64,000 nt of DNA from positions 2,728,001-2,792,000 of the forward strand of contig JACAAK010000005.1 of NCBI GenBank assembly GCA_025093985.1. The letters are read 5' to 3'. This DNA is from Calvatia gigantea. Its lineage: Eukaryota; Basidiomycota; Agaricomycetes; Agaricales; Lycoperdaceae. Shown piece after piece: positions 1-11,627 of the stretch; the first letter of the stretch is position 1, and the number at the start of each line of letters is the position of its first letter. Made by a program: the position numbers and the translations under genes. Under the pieces are notes generated by a model. The model searched no databases. It saw only the letters and a program-made list of their open reading frames with translations, and was not told the origin of the DNA.

Positions 1-3000
1 CCACGTTCATTCCTGACGGGAATGTTGGATATGTTACTCACAGGGTCGTCATTACGAACTGCGCAGGAGACGGAGTCAGCCTCTTCCATCTGATGGATTT
101 GGTGCTTGGTTACGTTCATGATCGAACTTGTATCTACCCTTGAACAAGATCAACGGCTCGTGTGGCCGGGCACTGAGCCTGGCCACCACACTTCCCATCC
201 CTCCGAGTTCAAATTGTTCCGTCGTCTCTCTGAACCTGTGCTTTGTACTCGGGGAGTTTGTACCACGGAATTTGAAATCTCCCCGTTAAAATGAAGCTGT
301 TGAGGGTCGCAAGCTCGAAGGCATGCGACTTCCCCCGAAGAAACTCCCCGTTAGAACTGGGCGTTCTTGAAACAGGTCGGGATTGGGCCTTCAATTTATC
401 TAATGTTATTTTATTATATATGGTGACCTTCCCGTGGAAAATGTACACCTTCATTTTGTCCTCGTGTACTCAGGAAATGGAAGTAGCCCTTGGAGGGCCC
501 GCTGGCATCAAGGATTGGCGATGTTCTTTCAATCAAACCGCCCTTCACAGCTTCACCTGTCACCCCGCACAATCGACATCGACACGGAATTAAAGAATCC
601 AGATAAATTTACCGCGACTTCCTGAAATTAGAATTTTAAAGAAAAAATTTCCACCGGATCGAACGCCAAGTAACTATCCCAAGGGCCTAGAAACTCGCTA
701 GTTCTTGTCTAGAAGTTCGGTCAAAAAACTGTCTCGGCACTCCAGCTTCGATAATATGTCCACTCATGTCGCCGCTGTCTTCACCGCCTTTTTTCTTAAC
801 CCCCTTTTCTCGCAGCAGTAGCTGCCTCGATTTTCGTTGTAAATGCAGGAATTGCTGGCCTCCACCGACCGCTTCTTCGGTTATCGTGCGAATATGGTTT
901 GCCATAACATTTTCATAAGGAAGGAACCTGATTGGCCAGCGAACTTGGTGCCGGCCATTCTCATTGGTCGCCTCGGCGCTACCTCTGGCCCACTTAATTC
1001 CCTCGTTCGAAGTTATTGCAATTTTTGTCCTGTTTGCGGCTAGCTCCCTATTTTGACATTGGCGGTATAACTTGATCAGCGATATAGGGGGAGAGGAATA
1101 TTCGGAAACTTAGCACTGCCAGAGGACTGCCAGCTGCTTAAACCCGTCCGCCACACGTGGAACAAATTCAATAGCTCATTGGTCACACTTTTGTCAACAC
1201 CGGCCTTGGAGCGGTAACACCTCCAAACTAGTTCCAGGAATTGTAGGATAGCAGAGACGACCACAGAGACAGTTCCGCATAGAAGTCGAAGGTTGTCCGT
1301 ATCGTTAGAAGTACCCCAAAGTTAACTTGGAGAATCTTATAACATCGGCTCCAAGCTCCAAGAAACACCGCGCTCTCATCAAAGACTACTTGCCGTTGGG
1401 GTCCCGGACTCCCTATGTCCGCGCTGCTTACGAGGTATGTCACAGATGCCTTTAAATATCATGCAAACACAACGTCAGTTTAGCGGTCTCCACGAGGGGC
1501 AAGAACCGTGTCCCTCAACTGAGTCTGGATATTTCAACGCAACCCAGACAGGGCCGAAAAACCTCATTCGAAGGTGGAGATTGGTCTTTGGGATTTACTA
1601 TATGTAACTTCTTATTGTTCATCCCCTCGTCCGAAGGTTGTGCTGAAAGTTAAGAACGGTTAAGTGGTCGGACGGATAGGTGCGGTGAAGGTGTTGCGCT
1701 TTGAAACGGCCCGCGCTCCAACAAAGAACCATCCGGCTGCTCCACGAAGGCGCGTTAGCCTGGAGCCTTCGGATCGTTGTAAAAGGGGTGGGTAGTCGCA
1801 AATTGCGGATGGTAGGAATACCACGATCACGATTCCCTCTACCCCGACGAACTTATACTCTGCCAGAAATCTCCATATATGCACCAGACCTTTACTACCA
1901 CCAGGAATTTTACTGGGGGGTGGATATTGTTCTACTTGAAGTTTACTATATGCCACTTCTTATTGTTCATCCTTTCGTCCGAAGGTTGTGTTGAAGGTTA
2001 AGAAGTCCACTGGAAAAGTAGTTAGACGGGGAGGTGCAACAAAGCACCATGCCGTGAAATGGGCGCTCTAACAAAGAATCGTTGGTTGCCCTATTGGGTT
2101 CGTCAGGAAGTCGCGAATTGCAAATCATATGTCCGTGAAAGCTATGGTCATGGTTCTGCGACCTCATATACTCTACCAGAAGCCAATACATATACCTCAG
2201 ACTTTGTTATATAGATCCAACGTTGTCACATTCTGGACCTTAATGCCTTCAGCCTGGACCGCACCCTAACACGAGGTTGTTTGTCTGCGGCTTAGGGTTG
2301 TAGAATTCATCAGCCATGGTTTGTGGTGCATGGCTCAAACGCACCGACATTCCCGGTCAACAATACGAATGACGTTAAGAGGAAGCATGCCTTATGTCCA
2401 TGTCCGCGTGTCTTTGGCGTGCACGGTCCTTGCGCCCGCCCGGAAACTGAGGACGAACCCTACATCGAAATCTGATCCAGCATCCAATTATCAGCCGCTA
2501 CCAACCAGATGAATCCTTACACATACTGTCCGCTGGTTCTTTTGATTTTCAAGCAAGCAACTTGGTTACTGTAGGGAGATTCTCCGTGCCAATACGAGAA
2601 GAGGACCGCGCAAAGAGAGGTCAGATCACAAAGCTATAGTCGTTTCTTCGCTTCCTCATTCATCTCTACGGCTTCGGCTTGAGGTACTTTCCTGCGGCAG
2701 ACCCGGCAATGAAGCGAAGAGGGCGCACCTTGAGTAGGCTACGAATCACCGGTATTTCTAAATTGGTCTTAGCTTGCAACACATCTTGTTCGGCGCAGCG
2801 GCTGAAGGAAGGATAATAATCAGTCCTCCCTCCCGTGTGTCTTGTCAAAGCGGCCAAAGAACTCCTTCACCAATACTGCCGAACGCCCACTACATCACGC
2901 TAGAAGCGCAACTGACTTAAACTACCAGGAGTTAGATTTAATATCAAGTACGACACGGTCTCTTTCTTATAAAAAGGCGAGTATCCTGCCTTGTAGAAAT

Positions 3001-4312
3001 TCACCACCAGCCTTTGGGGATTTTAAGTTTCTCTTGCCATGCAAATTGCTATCTTCGCCGCTCTTCTTCCTCTCTTTCGCGAGCTCCTCTCTCGCTTACT
3101 TGGTTAACGTCCCGAACGATAATCAAGGATGGCGCGCGTATGGTCCACAACCGTAAGCATGTTCAGCTATGCCATTCCCAACCCAGAGGTCTGATTGAAT
3201 ACACTTGTTGTAGAATTAAATGGAGCCGTGTCAATACTGACGCCAGATCGTTCGCTGTCGTCCTCACAAACCAGGTATGTCCATGGTTATCCTTCCTTCC
3301 AACTCGTGTTGCCGATTCTGACTTGTGCGCGCGCCTCAGGACCGTTCTGTACTGGGTCAAGACATAGTCATCGCACGATATGTCGACGGCACCCGACTCT
3401 CGACCCATGTGTACCCTCCTCATGGTCGCTTTCCCTGTTGGAAGGCACTTCCGTGTCAATCTCGTCAAGAGTGCCGAGGAACCAAATACCATTTTTGCGC
3501 AGTCGAACGAGTTTACTATCACACATTGATAGAATAGTTGGCTTTTCCATGATGTCCTGTTCTAGTGAGGGACGCAGCCTCAAGTTTCGATGGACAGCGG
3601 ATAGGAACTTTTATTTGTTGTGTACCACTGTCATGTACTAATACCATTTGTAAATCGTGCTCATTTTCTTTGGTCTCCCGATGGGGTGAAGTCTGAAAGA
3701 AGAACTCTGCGATGCCGCGAATCGAATACCTGTCAACATGTAGCTTGGCCGTTTGACAGGAATAAAGAAAGAAGTAGCGAGCTTAAGGTTGACATCGACT
3801 TGATTTAAAAAAAAAAAATAAGTTGATATCGGCTCAAAAAAATTCAAAAGGACGGGGAACGGCAGTTGTACCATTTGTGCTCCTTCTTTGGTTTCCTGAT
3901 CAGGTAAAGTAGGGAAGAAAAACTTTACGACGTCGTAAATCAAATGTTCGCTGTGCAGCTCGCCCATATGATAGAGATCGGGCAGCGAGCTGAAAGCTAT
4001 ATTGACACATTTAGATAGGATCAGCGGATAAGAAGGGCCTCTTGGGGGACCACAGCTTTGATTGTGATGACGCAATTTTGCGTGTCATCATGGACAGAGA
4101 ACAAAGGTGAGATGAGGATGATGTATGGGCAGCGGGTCTTTGCTTCTCCGCACGTAGAGGATTCAACTCTTCACAAAAGTGGTACTGTAACATCGCTCTT
4201 TTGTAAGCAGAATAGAGCAACTGTACATTCTAGGAGTTGGTGAGGAGCTAGTTGATATTTTGTGCGGAGGTTTGTTAGATTTCCGTACGTTTTTAAAATC
4301 ACGCCATACCTT
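1..4312. other. Gene-poor left end
   Basis: I see no convincing gene here. Open frames on both strands are short, overlap one another and lack a linked chain of splice sites with family motifs. The stretch holds a diverged tandem repeat at about 1.59-2.22 kb (listed separately) and a short A-rich run near 3808. The frames at 3.0-3.6 kb were examined as a possible secreted-protein relic but could not be assigned. Confidence 0.5.
1593..2215. repeat. Diverged tandem duplication, about 300-350 bp unit
   Basis: A block starting near 1597 recurs starting near 1943. Shared landmarks in the same order are a TTTACTATATG start, a CTTCTTATTGTTCATCC segment, CGTCCGAAGGTTGTG, an AACAAAGAA segment in the middle, a GTCGC-AATTGC segment, and a final ATACTCT-CCAGAA segment. 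The copies differ at many positions and in length, so the duplication is old. No protein reads through either copy. Function unknown. Confidence 0.6.
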
Positions 4313-4519
4313 TCACAGCTTTCTCTTTCTCTCCTCATGTAAGGCGTCCTTGAGTTTTTGGAGCTGGACAGTGACGGCAGTGTTGCCACCTTGAGAGGCG
4401 GTGGATCTTTCCTGGAAGTCTTGTATGAAGGCCGTAATACGTTTCTCTGCGCCTCTCATCGATAATGACGTAGAGGCGAGCGTCTGAACGCGGGCAGGTG
4501 GGTGGAGAGGAACGTCCAT
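4313..4519 (-). CDS. Small unidentified protein, divergent from squalene synthase
   Basis: This is a 68-residue open frame from an ATG at 4519 to a stop at 4313. The protein starts MDVPLHPPARVQTLAST and is then charged and predicted helical (LQKLKDALHEERKRKL at the end), like a small coiled-coil subunit of a complex. I do not recognise the family. It lies head to head with the ERG9 start at 4722, leaving 202 bp for a shared promoter region. A canonical splice donor (AAG before GTATGG) lies just past the stop, so the true 3' end could be spliced differently. Composition looks coding, but identity and function are open. Confidence 0.4.
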   Translation of the reverse strand: MDVPLHPPARVQTLASTSLSMRGAEKRITAFIQDFQERSTASQGGNTAVTVQLQKLKDALHEERKRKL

Positions 4520-4721
4520 GGGCGTCTCTTGTCAAGAAAGGAATCTCCGAGATAGGGGAAACCAGAGTCACGTGCTCCGCTACCACGAAGTCGTACAACT
4601 TAGTTCTCAAAAAAAAAGTTGTAATTTAAATATCTGCATTCCCCACACCTTGTCTGCTTGGAAACCCACCCAGCCCACGACTCTCCACACCTTCCACCCT
4701 CCAAGACACACATTCTATAAC

Positions 4722-6624
4722 ATGGGTCTCGCAAAATGGCTCACTCTTCTCCTATTCCACCCCTTTGAATTCAGGACTCTCCTCCAGTTTTACCTTTACC
4801 ATGAACAGAAACGCGATATCAAGGCTTTGAAGGAGCACCCGACATCAGGTTGGGATCGAGAGTCAATGCGAAGATGCTGGGAATTCTTAGACATGACAAG
4901 TCGGAGTTTTTCTGCTGTTATTAAGGAGCTGGACGGCGACCTTGCTCGGACAGTGAGTTTCCGGTTATTTTAATGACGTGGTCGGGTGTACTGGCGGTCT
5001 CTGGTGCTGCTTTGGCGCACCGAAATAGCCTCCTCGCGGCAAATTGCGTAGAGGTTGTTTGCGTGGTACGAGTCTAGGCTCGACGTGGCCAGCAAATTTA
5101 ATTAGACTGATCGAGGTTCCACACCACTCCTTCTGGCTAGACTGATAATCATCTGTCTCTAGATATGCCTTTTCTACCTCGTACTTCGAGGCCTTGACAC
5201 CATTGAAGATGACATGACGATTCCGGATAACGTCAAACAACCCATTTTACGAAAATTCCACGAACACACCACCACACCAGGTTGGAGGTTCGACGGCAGT
5301 GGTCCCGATGAAAAAGATCGCCAACTGCTTGTAGAGTATGATCTGGTTGTTGACGAAGTCAACCGCCTGTCTCCTGCGTACGTTGTCAGACTAATGCCAG
5401 ATTATATTCACATTTAATGATTTTTATCACAGCTATAAAAATGTCATCATTGACATTACACAAAAGATGGCAACCGGCATGGCCGACTATGCGCACAAGG
5501 CCGCCACAACAGGCTCCATTTACCTTGAAACAGTTGCGGAGTACGACCTCTACTGTCACTACGTGGCAGGCCTAGTCGGCGAAGGCCTGTCCGGGATTTT
5601 CTCGGCTTCAGGCAAAGAAGCAGAATGGCTCGGCCAAGAGCTCGAACTCTCAAGCTCGATGGGACTTCTGTTACAGAAGACCAATATCATCCGTGATTAT
5701 CGTGAAGACACGAATGAGCACCGATTCTTTTGGCCCCAGGAGATCTGGGGTAAGTACGGGTTTAAGGAGATGAAGGAGATGTACCAGCCCGAGTCAGGCT
5801 CAGCGAGCGCAGTGGGCGCAGAGCGGTATGGTTCTTGATGCGCTGAGACATGCAACGGATGCTTTGGATTATCTCAGATATTTGAAGAACCAGACTGTCT
5901 TCAATTTCTGTGCTATTCCTGCTACGATGGCTATTGCTACGCTTGAGCTGTGCTTCATGAATCCAGAAATGTTCCAGAGGAATATCAAGATTCGTAAAGC
6001 TTCTGCTGCTGAGGTATGTGTTGTTTCGGATTCGTATGATTCGGGATAACTTATTTTTTCTGTAGCTCATCATGCGCTCGACAAATCCTCGCGATGTCGG
6101 TCATATCTTCCGCGACTACGCCCGCAAGATCCATGTAAAAGCTCTTCCCTCCGACCCCAACTTCATTCACCTTTCAATTGCTTGCGGAAAGGTACGCGTG
6201 CACCCCCTAAACAAAATTCACACGCCCGTCACTCACTCACTTCTCTAACTCCACCTAGATCGAGCAATGGTGCGAACAGAATTACCCATCCTTCATCCAA
6301 CCCCCAAGCGGCATGAGCTCCGAGCCCTCCCTAGATCCCTACGACGCCCGTACACAAATTGCCAACCTCGAAAACGACTTCGCGGGCGAACTAGCCGTCC
6401 GGAAACGTATGCTCGAATTCGCCAAAGGTGACAGAAAACTTGCCCAATCAAGAATCGACCATGCTAAGGAAAGTGGGAAATTCAAGAGCGGCAAGGGAGC
6501 ATCGCAGCAAGTTTCGATGGGGAAGATGATGATGTATGTGACGGCTGCGTTTGCTTTGTTGATTGCCCTTGGGTTTGGGGCTGCGTATGGTGTTATTTGG
6601 GTTGCGGGTGTTGGGGATTCTTAG
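4722..6624 (+). CDS. ERG9: Squalene synthase (farnesyl-diphosphate farnesyltransferase)
   Basis: Joins two farnesyl diphosphates head to head into squalene, the committed step of sterol synthesis, at the ER membrane. Five exons: 4722-4952, 5163-5377, 5433-6013, 6066-6191 and 6259-6624, all with GT-AG introns. The first Asp-rich motif DTIEDDM lies near residue 90. The second is DYREDTNE, followed by RFFWPQEIW. The [13 protein letters not shown] segment and KIRKA are also family hallmarks. One C-terminal transmembrane helix ([19 protein letters not shown]) matches the usual membrane anchor. Length is about 505 residues, normal for fungi. Exon 3 needs a one-base shift near 5794-5806: [14 protein letters not shown] reads in one frame and [12 protein letters not shown] in the next. 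A GTAAGT donor at 5750 with an AG near 5808 would also restore frame, but would delete the conserved KYGF segment. I favour a one-base insertion or sequence error. Confidence 0.93.
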
Positions 6625-7853
6625 GTGATGGAGGTGTAGGTGGGGCGTGTGTTAGGCCCCTGTTCTGCCTTGGATGGGGTTTTTTGGTATGTGAAGCGAA
6701 GGGGACTTGTTATCTCATTCTATAGCTCTTGCTTCGCCCTTTTGTCATAGACGATTTTCTCCTTTTTCTATTTAGTACTGATATATTGGGTAGCTAGGAC
6801 CTTCGGAGCAGACGTAAACCAACAACTATTCTTTCTTTCTTTTGTACCAATTGGGCCGTCATTGAACGCCTAGCCTTGTCATTTGTCTCATATTTATGAA
6901 CATAATGCTATTTCCTCTGGACATCGTGAAACTGTTGGCTCTGCAGGTGCCTGCATTGGACAAGGAACCTATTCCATATATTTGATCCCCATTCAACAGA
7001 CAGACCTTTATTTTTGAGTTTTCAAGTGCTTTTCATCTTCACTGCCCTCAACCCCAGAAAGTCTTTTCGGATTTACATCAGACAGCGGAACACATGGCGG
7101 AACCCTGGACCGCCACGTCAACCCACACCATTGATGCGAATTCCGCTTTCTTTTTCCCGTCATCAGTCTGCATGCTGCCCCGCCGTATCAAATTGAGACT
7201 TTTGATGTCTATTGCTAACAACGCAACGCCTTTACATGCACACATCTTATATTTCAAAGCTTCAGGTTGACTTCCTCCAACCTTCATATTCTGCGCATTC
7301 TTAGTCACTCCCTGTGTCTCGCTGGATTTTTGGGGTGGTTGTTAGGAGGAGGGCAACAAATTTGGAAGTGAATCTTCGCAGACATAGAGTGGATTCCCTT
7401 GTTGTGAAGAGCAAGGAAATGGGGAAACGTTCCTGCCTCTACAAGTGTGAGTTTCAACAGAGTCAACACTCGCCAACCCAGCTGGAGCTTAGATTTAACT
7501 ATCCACCCACGAAACATCGTGATAGCGATCAGATTGGACCCCAAATGCATCAAGTGCACGCCTCTCTAACCAGCAGATGGCTATTCTGCTGAAAAAATTA
7601 TTCGGCCAGGGACAGTTTTACTGATCTCGGCTACCTCGGGTGACCCATAGACCCGCGTGCGGTGGGGTTTTGGGTCACTGATCCTTCATTCGGCTTGATG
7701 CGTGTCCTATTTTAAGCGGGACATGTCACAGGCAATTACCTACACCATTGCAAGGCTCTCCAACTTTTTTGTCTCCTTTGGTGTGAGTTACTCACGCTTT
7801 ACTGTGGAAAACTTTCGGTTAACCGAATAGACTTGTTATAGATTTTTAAAATA
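6625..7853. other. Intergenic region between ERG9 and the GMC gene
   Basis: I see no supported gene. Short open frames lie on both strands without family motifs or splice continuity. The last 200 bases before 7854 would contain the promoter of the GMC gene; I could not single out a firm element. Confidence 0.5.
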
Positions 7854-10153
7854 ATGGATCGGTTCCCCTACCTCCGACTGTTGGGTATTGGACTTGCTGC
7901 TACTTCGACTGCCCATGGTGCCCTATACGAGAAGTTCACACGACCTTCCGAAAACAGAATACGATTTCGTCATCGTAGGAGGTGAGTTTGATCCCCAACG
8001 AGCTGACTGTTTTGTTTTTTTGACCCGGGACAGGTGGCACCGCCGGAGTCGTCGTGGCTAACCGTCTCACAGAGAATCCTGACGTTAGCGTTCTAGTACT
8101 CGAAGCTGGAAACCCGTGAGTCGCTTTCCGAACTCCTGCTTTTGTCGTAAGCTCATTTTGGTTAGGAACACGGATCTTGAACCTTCTATCCCAAGGTTCT
8201 GCCCACTTATTTCTCCGCATACGAAGTATGATTGGAATTCCACCACTGTTCCCCAACAAGGCCTAGATAACAGAGAGCTTCCCATTGCTCGTGGTTTCTT
8301 GCTCGGTGGGAGCAGCTCGATCAGTAAGTATCCGGTTTCACGATATCCACACACAGAGCCGGACACTTCTTGCTAGATTACATGCTCTACGGTCGTGGTC
8401 CTTCTGATGATTGGGATCGCTTCGCTGCGGTCACTGGCGATGATGGGTGGTCATGGAACGCGTTACAGCCTTATTGGAGAAAGGTAAACACTCAATAAAT
8501 GACCTTTACCCTCTAACGGCATCTGACAGTCAGCCACGTTTAGAACGAGAACTTTGTGCCTCCCGTTGACGGACATAACATCACTGGCGAAATTGACCCC
8601 AGCGTTCATCACTCAGACGGTGTCACCTTCGTCAGTCTGCCTGGATTTGCTTATCCAAAAGTCGATAGCCGTGTGGTGCAGACGACAAAAGATTTGGGAG
8701 AGGAGTTTCAATATAACCTCGACTTGAATGATGGTTCTCCCCTGGGTATTGGTGCGCGTTGTAGCCTCATAGATCGTTAAGTCAGATGCTGATGATGGCT
8801 TCAATAGGACACATGGTCTTCAGTATTGGCAATGGAACTCGTAGCAGTTCTGCAACGTCGTACCTTGGACCAAAATATATCGATCGCAAGAACCTCCATG
8901 TCCTTTTACATGCTCAGGTCGCCAGGGTGTTGCCACAAGATCGATCAAGCACTGGAAAGTTAAGATTCGGTACCGTCGAATTCGTGGTGTATGGAGCCGC
9001 AGGTAAGTTCTGTTGTCATTTTGCTTTGAGAGAAATTTGTCTAACACGCCGCCCAGGCCCGATGAACAGAGTCACTGCGAAGAAGGAAATAGTGCTCTCT
9101 GCAGGAGCGATTGGAACCCCACAGGTTCTCATGAACTCTGGTATTGGCGACGGTTCGGAGCTTCAGAAGTTCAACATCAAACCTTTGGTGAACCTCCCTT
9201 CAGTCGGTCGGAACCTCACTGATCACCCCATCGGCATCATACAATATGTTGCCAACTCCACTGATACCCTTGATGACTTGAACAACCAAACGTACTTCCA
9301 GGAGCAGTTGGAGTTCTGGAAAGAGACTCACAAGGGTACCATGGCAGGGACTGTCGCGAATACTGTCGGATTCTTGCGGTTGCCCGACAACTCGACGATT
9401 TTCGGGAAAACACCTGATCCCTCTGCTGGACCTAAGGGTCCCCATTTCGAGTTAATCTTTCATGTGGGCATTATTCTAATCAGATTTGCCGGACAGCTAT
9501 CTCATACCTTTATTCAGAATGGATACGTCGGTCCGACTACACCACCGCCGGCAGGAAACTACTTGCTCCATGAGTCTAGTCGTAGTCTCTCCTACCTCCC
9601 GTAAGACTTCCCGGACCTTATTCCTCCACTTGCTTGATACTCATGGGTTTTATCAACTCAGGTGGCTCAATTACGCTCAACTCCTCCGATCCATTTGCAC
9701 ATCCACTTATCAACCCTAACTACTTCAGCACAGAATTTGACAGATTCACTATGCGTGAAGCATTCAAAACCTCCCGCCGCTTTCTCTCGGGCTCTGCATG
9801 GTCGGATTACATCGTGAACCCATTGCAGCTTGAAGGCAAGCCCACCGACGAAGAGACTGACGCATACTTCCGTCAAGTTACTGGCTCAATCTATCATCCT
9901 GTAGGGACGGCCGCTATGACGCGGGAGGGTGCAGGGTATGGTGTGGTTAACCCTGATTTGAGGGTAAAGAATGTTGAGGGACTAAGGGTGGTCGATGCAT
10001 CCGTCTTCGTGAGTTTTTTTTGAACAAAAACTTGACTATGGTAGTTTACAATTTTTCATGTAGCCATTCATTCCTAGTGGAATTACGCAAGCTCCTGTCT
10101 ATGTCGTCGCAGAACGTGCAGCTGATATCATCAAGTCATATCACCGTATTTAA
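7854..10153 (+). CDS. GMC-family FAD oxidoreductase (aryl-alcohol-oxidase-like), two frameshifts
   Basis: A flavoprotein of the glucose-methanol-choline family; such secreted enzymes oxidise alcohols and make peroxide. Ten exons: 7854-7981, 8034-8115, 8166-8323, 8377-8483, 8544-8751, 8808-9002, 9057-9463, 9518-9600, 9662-10008, 10064-10153. Seen in order: FAD-binding VIVGGGTAGVVVANRL and VLEAG, GGSSSINYMLYGRG, SAGAIGTPQVLMNSGIG (signature 2), SPTSRGSITL, and the catalytic IYHPVGTAAM. About 600 residues, normal for the family. A signal-like leader starts at 7854, but the mature protein (DLPKTEYDFVIVG) is one frame over; a second ATG at 7915 is in the mature frame without a leader. A second one-base shift lies near 9571, between NYLL and SLVVVSPTSR. 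The second active-site residue, usually His or Asn, is Ile (PSGITQAP). The product may be damaged or the sequence may contain errors. Confidence 0.85.
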
Positions 10154-10327
10154 TTTTATTGTCCAAGTCAGTCGAGCCGAGCTTCGCGTTAAAGGCCTGA
10201 GTCGTTGGTTGTTGAAGCTGAAGCTTGGTAGCCAATATGTCGGAGGAACAACCTGTTCAATGGCACCCTCTTCCTGTTACATGCTCTTTGTTTATTAGAC
10301 AGGGTGATTTTAATAACATCAGCTTAT

Positions 10328-11419
10328 TCACTCGAAGTCAACCTTCGAGACTAGATTGTAGAATGTCTTGCCCTGCGTTTCAGCCATCTTAAGTTCCAAC
10401 TGAGAGGGTTGGCGCAAACCCTTCGGCCCAGCAACAGTACCCGCACCCCGGGGGAAACCTGCACGGGGTGTTTAAACGTTTAATTGGACCAGATAAATGC
10501 ATGCATCACATCCGTGAACCTCCTCAATGTTTCCTAAATCGCTAAAGGCGTGGGCACAACCAAATGGGACAAATACGATGCCGTCAAAATCATCCAAGCT
10601 ATGAGACGTTGGGCCCCTGATGCATTCTGAATTTACATTCGTAAACATCCCCTGCTCCTTCACACTGCTATAACTCAATCTCAAAAATCAAGAAAATAGC
10701 CGAATAGCCCTTTTTACTCAACCATTCTTCCATTCCGATATCCTATTTCAAGTTCTCTTGATTTCATCTTGATTTCTATTCATACATTAGAAACTAATCT
10801 AATACAACAATTTTCGCCAGGAGTTGGCCATCGGCCCCCCGGTTTCGTTGGCTATGAACAAGAGTAGTCATCAATGTAAATCCAGTCTCCTCCTGTCCAC
10901 CACCAAAACCATTTGTCGAGACAAAAATGTCCGTGAACTTACCCGCAAAGTTTGTCCTGTGTGGTCCCAGAGCGCCTTCATATTGTCAGTCGATTTCATT
11001 GGTAATGCATACTTGGGGTTGTTCCTCAGCTTGAACTGGGTCGGCATATTCCTGAAACGGGTGGGAATGCCGAAGAGGTAGGCGTCGTAAGCCGGTAGAG
11101 TTTCATGTGTGGTGATTGGATAGTTATATTGCTTCCTCTTGGTGGGTTCAACCCCCATATTTTCTAGGTCCTTGGAGCTGAGTGTTTCCCGGACCCTGGA
11201 AGGATGCTCAGTGATCTATACGAATCCATGGCAGCGGATTAGAAAACGACTGCAAAATGTCTGCCTGCCCTCCAGCTGCTTCAATTCCCCTTTGTTCCGC
11301 CTCAGCAACTGGCCTGTTCGTTAGATAAACTTTTGGTAAGTCAACTCGTGAGCCTCACGTTTTGCAATATGATTATACAGTGAGTAGATGATAATGGCAA
11401 TGCGAGGTGTGAGAGGCAT
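10328..11419 (-). pseudogene. Decayed WrbA/Alt a 7-type flavodoxin quinone reductase
   Basis: This is a second copy of the gene at 11628-12457, with the same exon plan. The start ([20 protein letters not shown]) lies at 11419, exon 2 begins at 11308, and the middle holds YDAYLFGIPTRFRNMPTQFK. The C-terminus ([19 protein letters not shown], ending KVDFE) runs to 10328. Three lesions are visible. The donor of the intron after the QFK codons reads CT instead of GT, so 54 nt stay in the frame. A one-base shift lies near 10941-10955. A 246-bp insertion at 10605-10850 splits exon 4 between LVHS and LDDFDGIVFVPFG. The C-terminal exons still read well, so the loss looks fairly recent. Transcription is possible but a working enzyme is not. 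Confidence 0.85.
10605..10850. mobile_element. 246-bp insertion with 7-bp target duplication in the WrbA pseudogene
   Basis: The pseudogene's coding sequence stops at one GCTATGA (10851-10857) and resumes after another (10598-10604), so GCTATGA is duplicated on both sides of foreign DNA. The insert has no coding capacity and is AT-rich in its middle, with GGGCCCC near one end and GGCCCCCC near the other but no perfect terminal inverted repeat. It is most likely a short non-autonomous element (MITE or SINE type). The class cannot be fixed from a single copy. Confidence 0.65.
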
Positions 11420-11627
11420 TGTGAATTACAGTGGACAGTTGAGCGACTGGGGTGCGCCTTCGGAATCTTCTTGATTTCCCGGAGAGCTCTTGGTAATATG
11501 TAGGCCACGTCTCACTTTCCAACGATCGATTCGTGCGTTTCCACTATATAATATCCAGTACAAATAGGCTGATTGCTTTTGGGAGTTATATATGTGGGTG
11601 GTGTTTACTCAAGGACATGGACGTGGA

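Noticed and set aside
3014..3641. Overlapping open frames in three frames, considered as a secreted oxidase or other extracellular protein relic
   Set aside because: No family motif, no consistent splice chain and competing frames on both strands.
8324..8358. A 35-nt intron in the GMC gene, giving SSSITGHFLLDYM
   Set aside because: A 53-nt intron (8324-8376) gives the family's normal GGSSSINYMLYGRG junction, so the longer intron is preferred.
9464..9483. A 20-nt intron in the GMC gene after FELIFH
   Set aside because: Too short to splice; the 54-nt intron 9464-9517 joins FELIFH to NGYVGPTTPP in frame.
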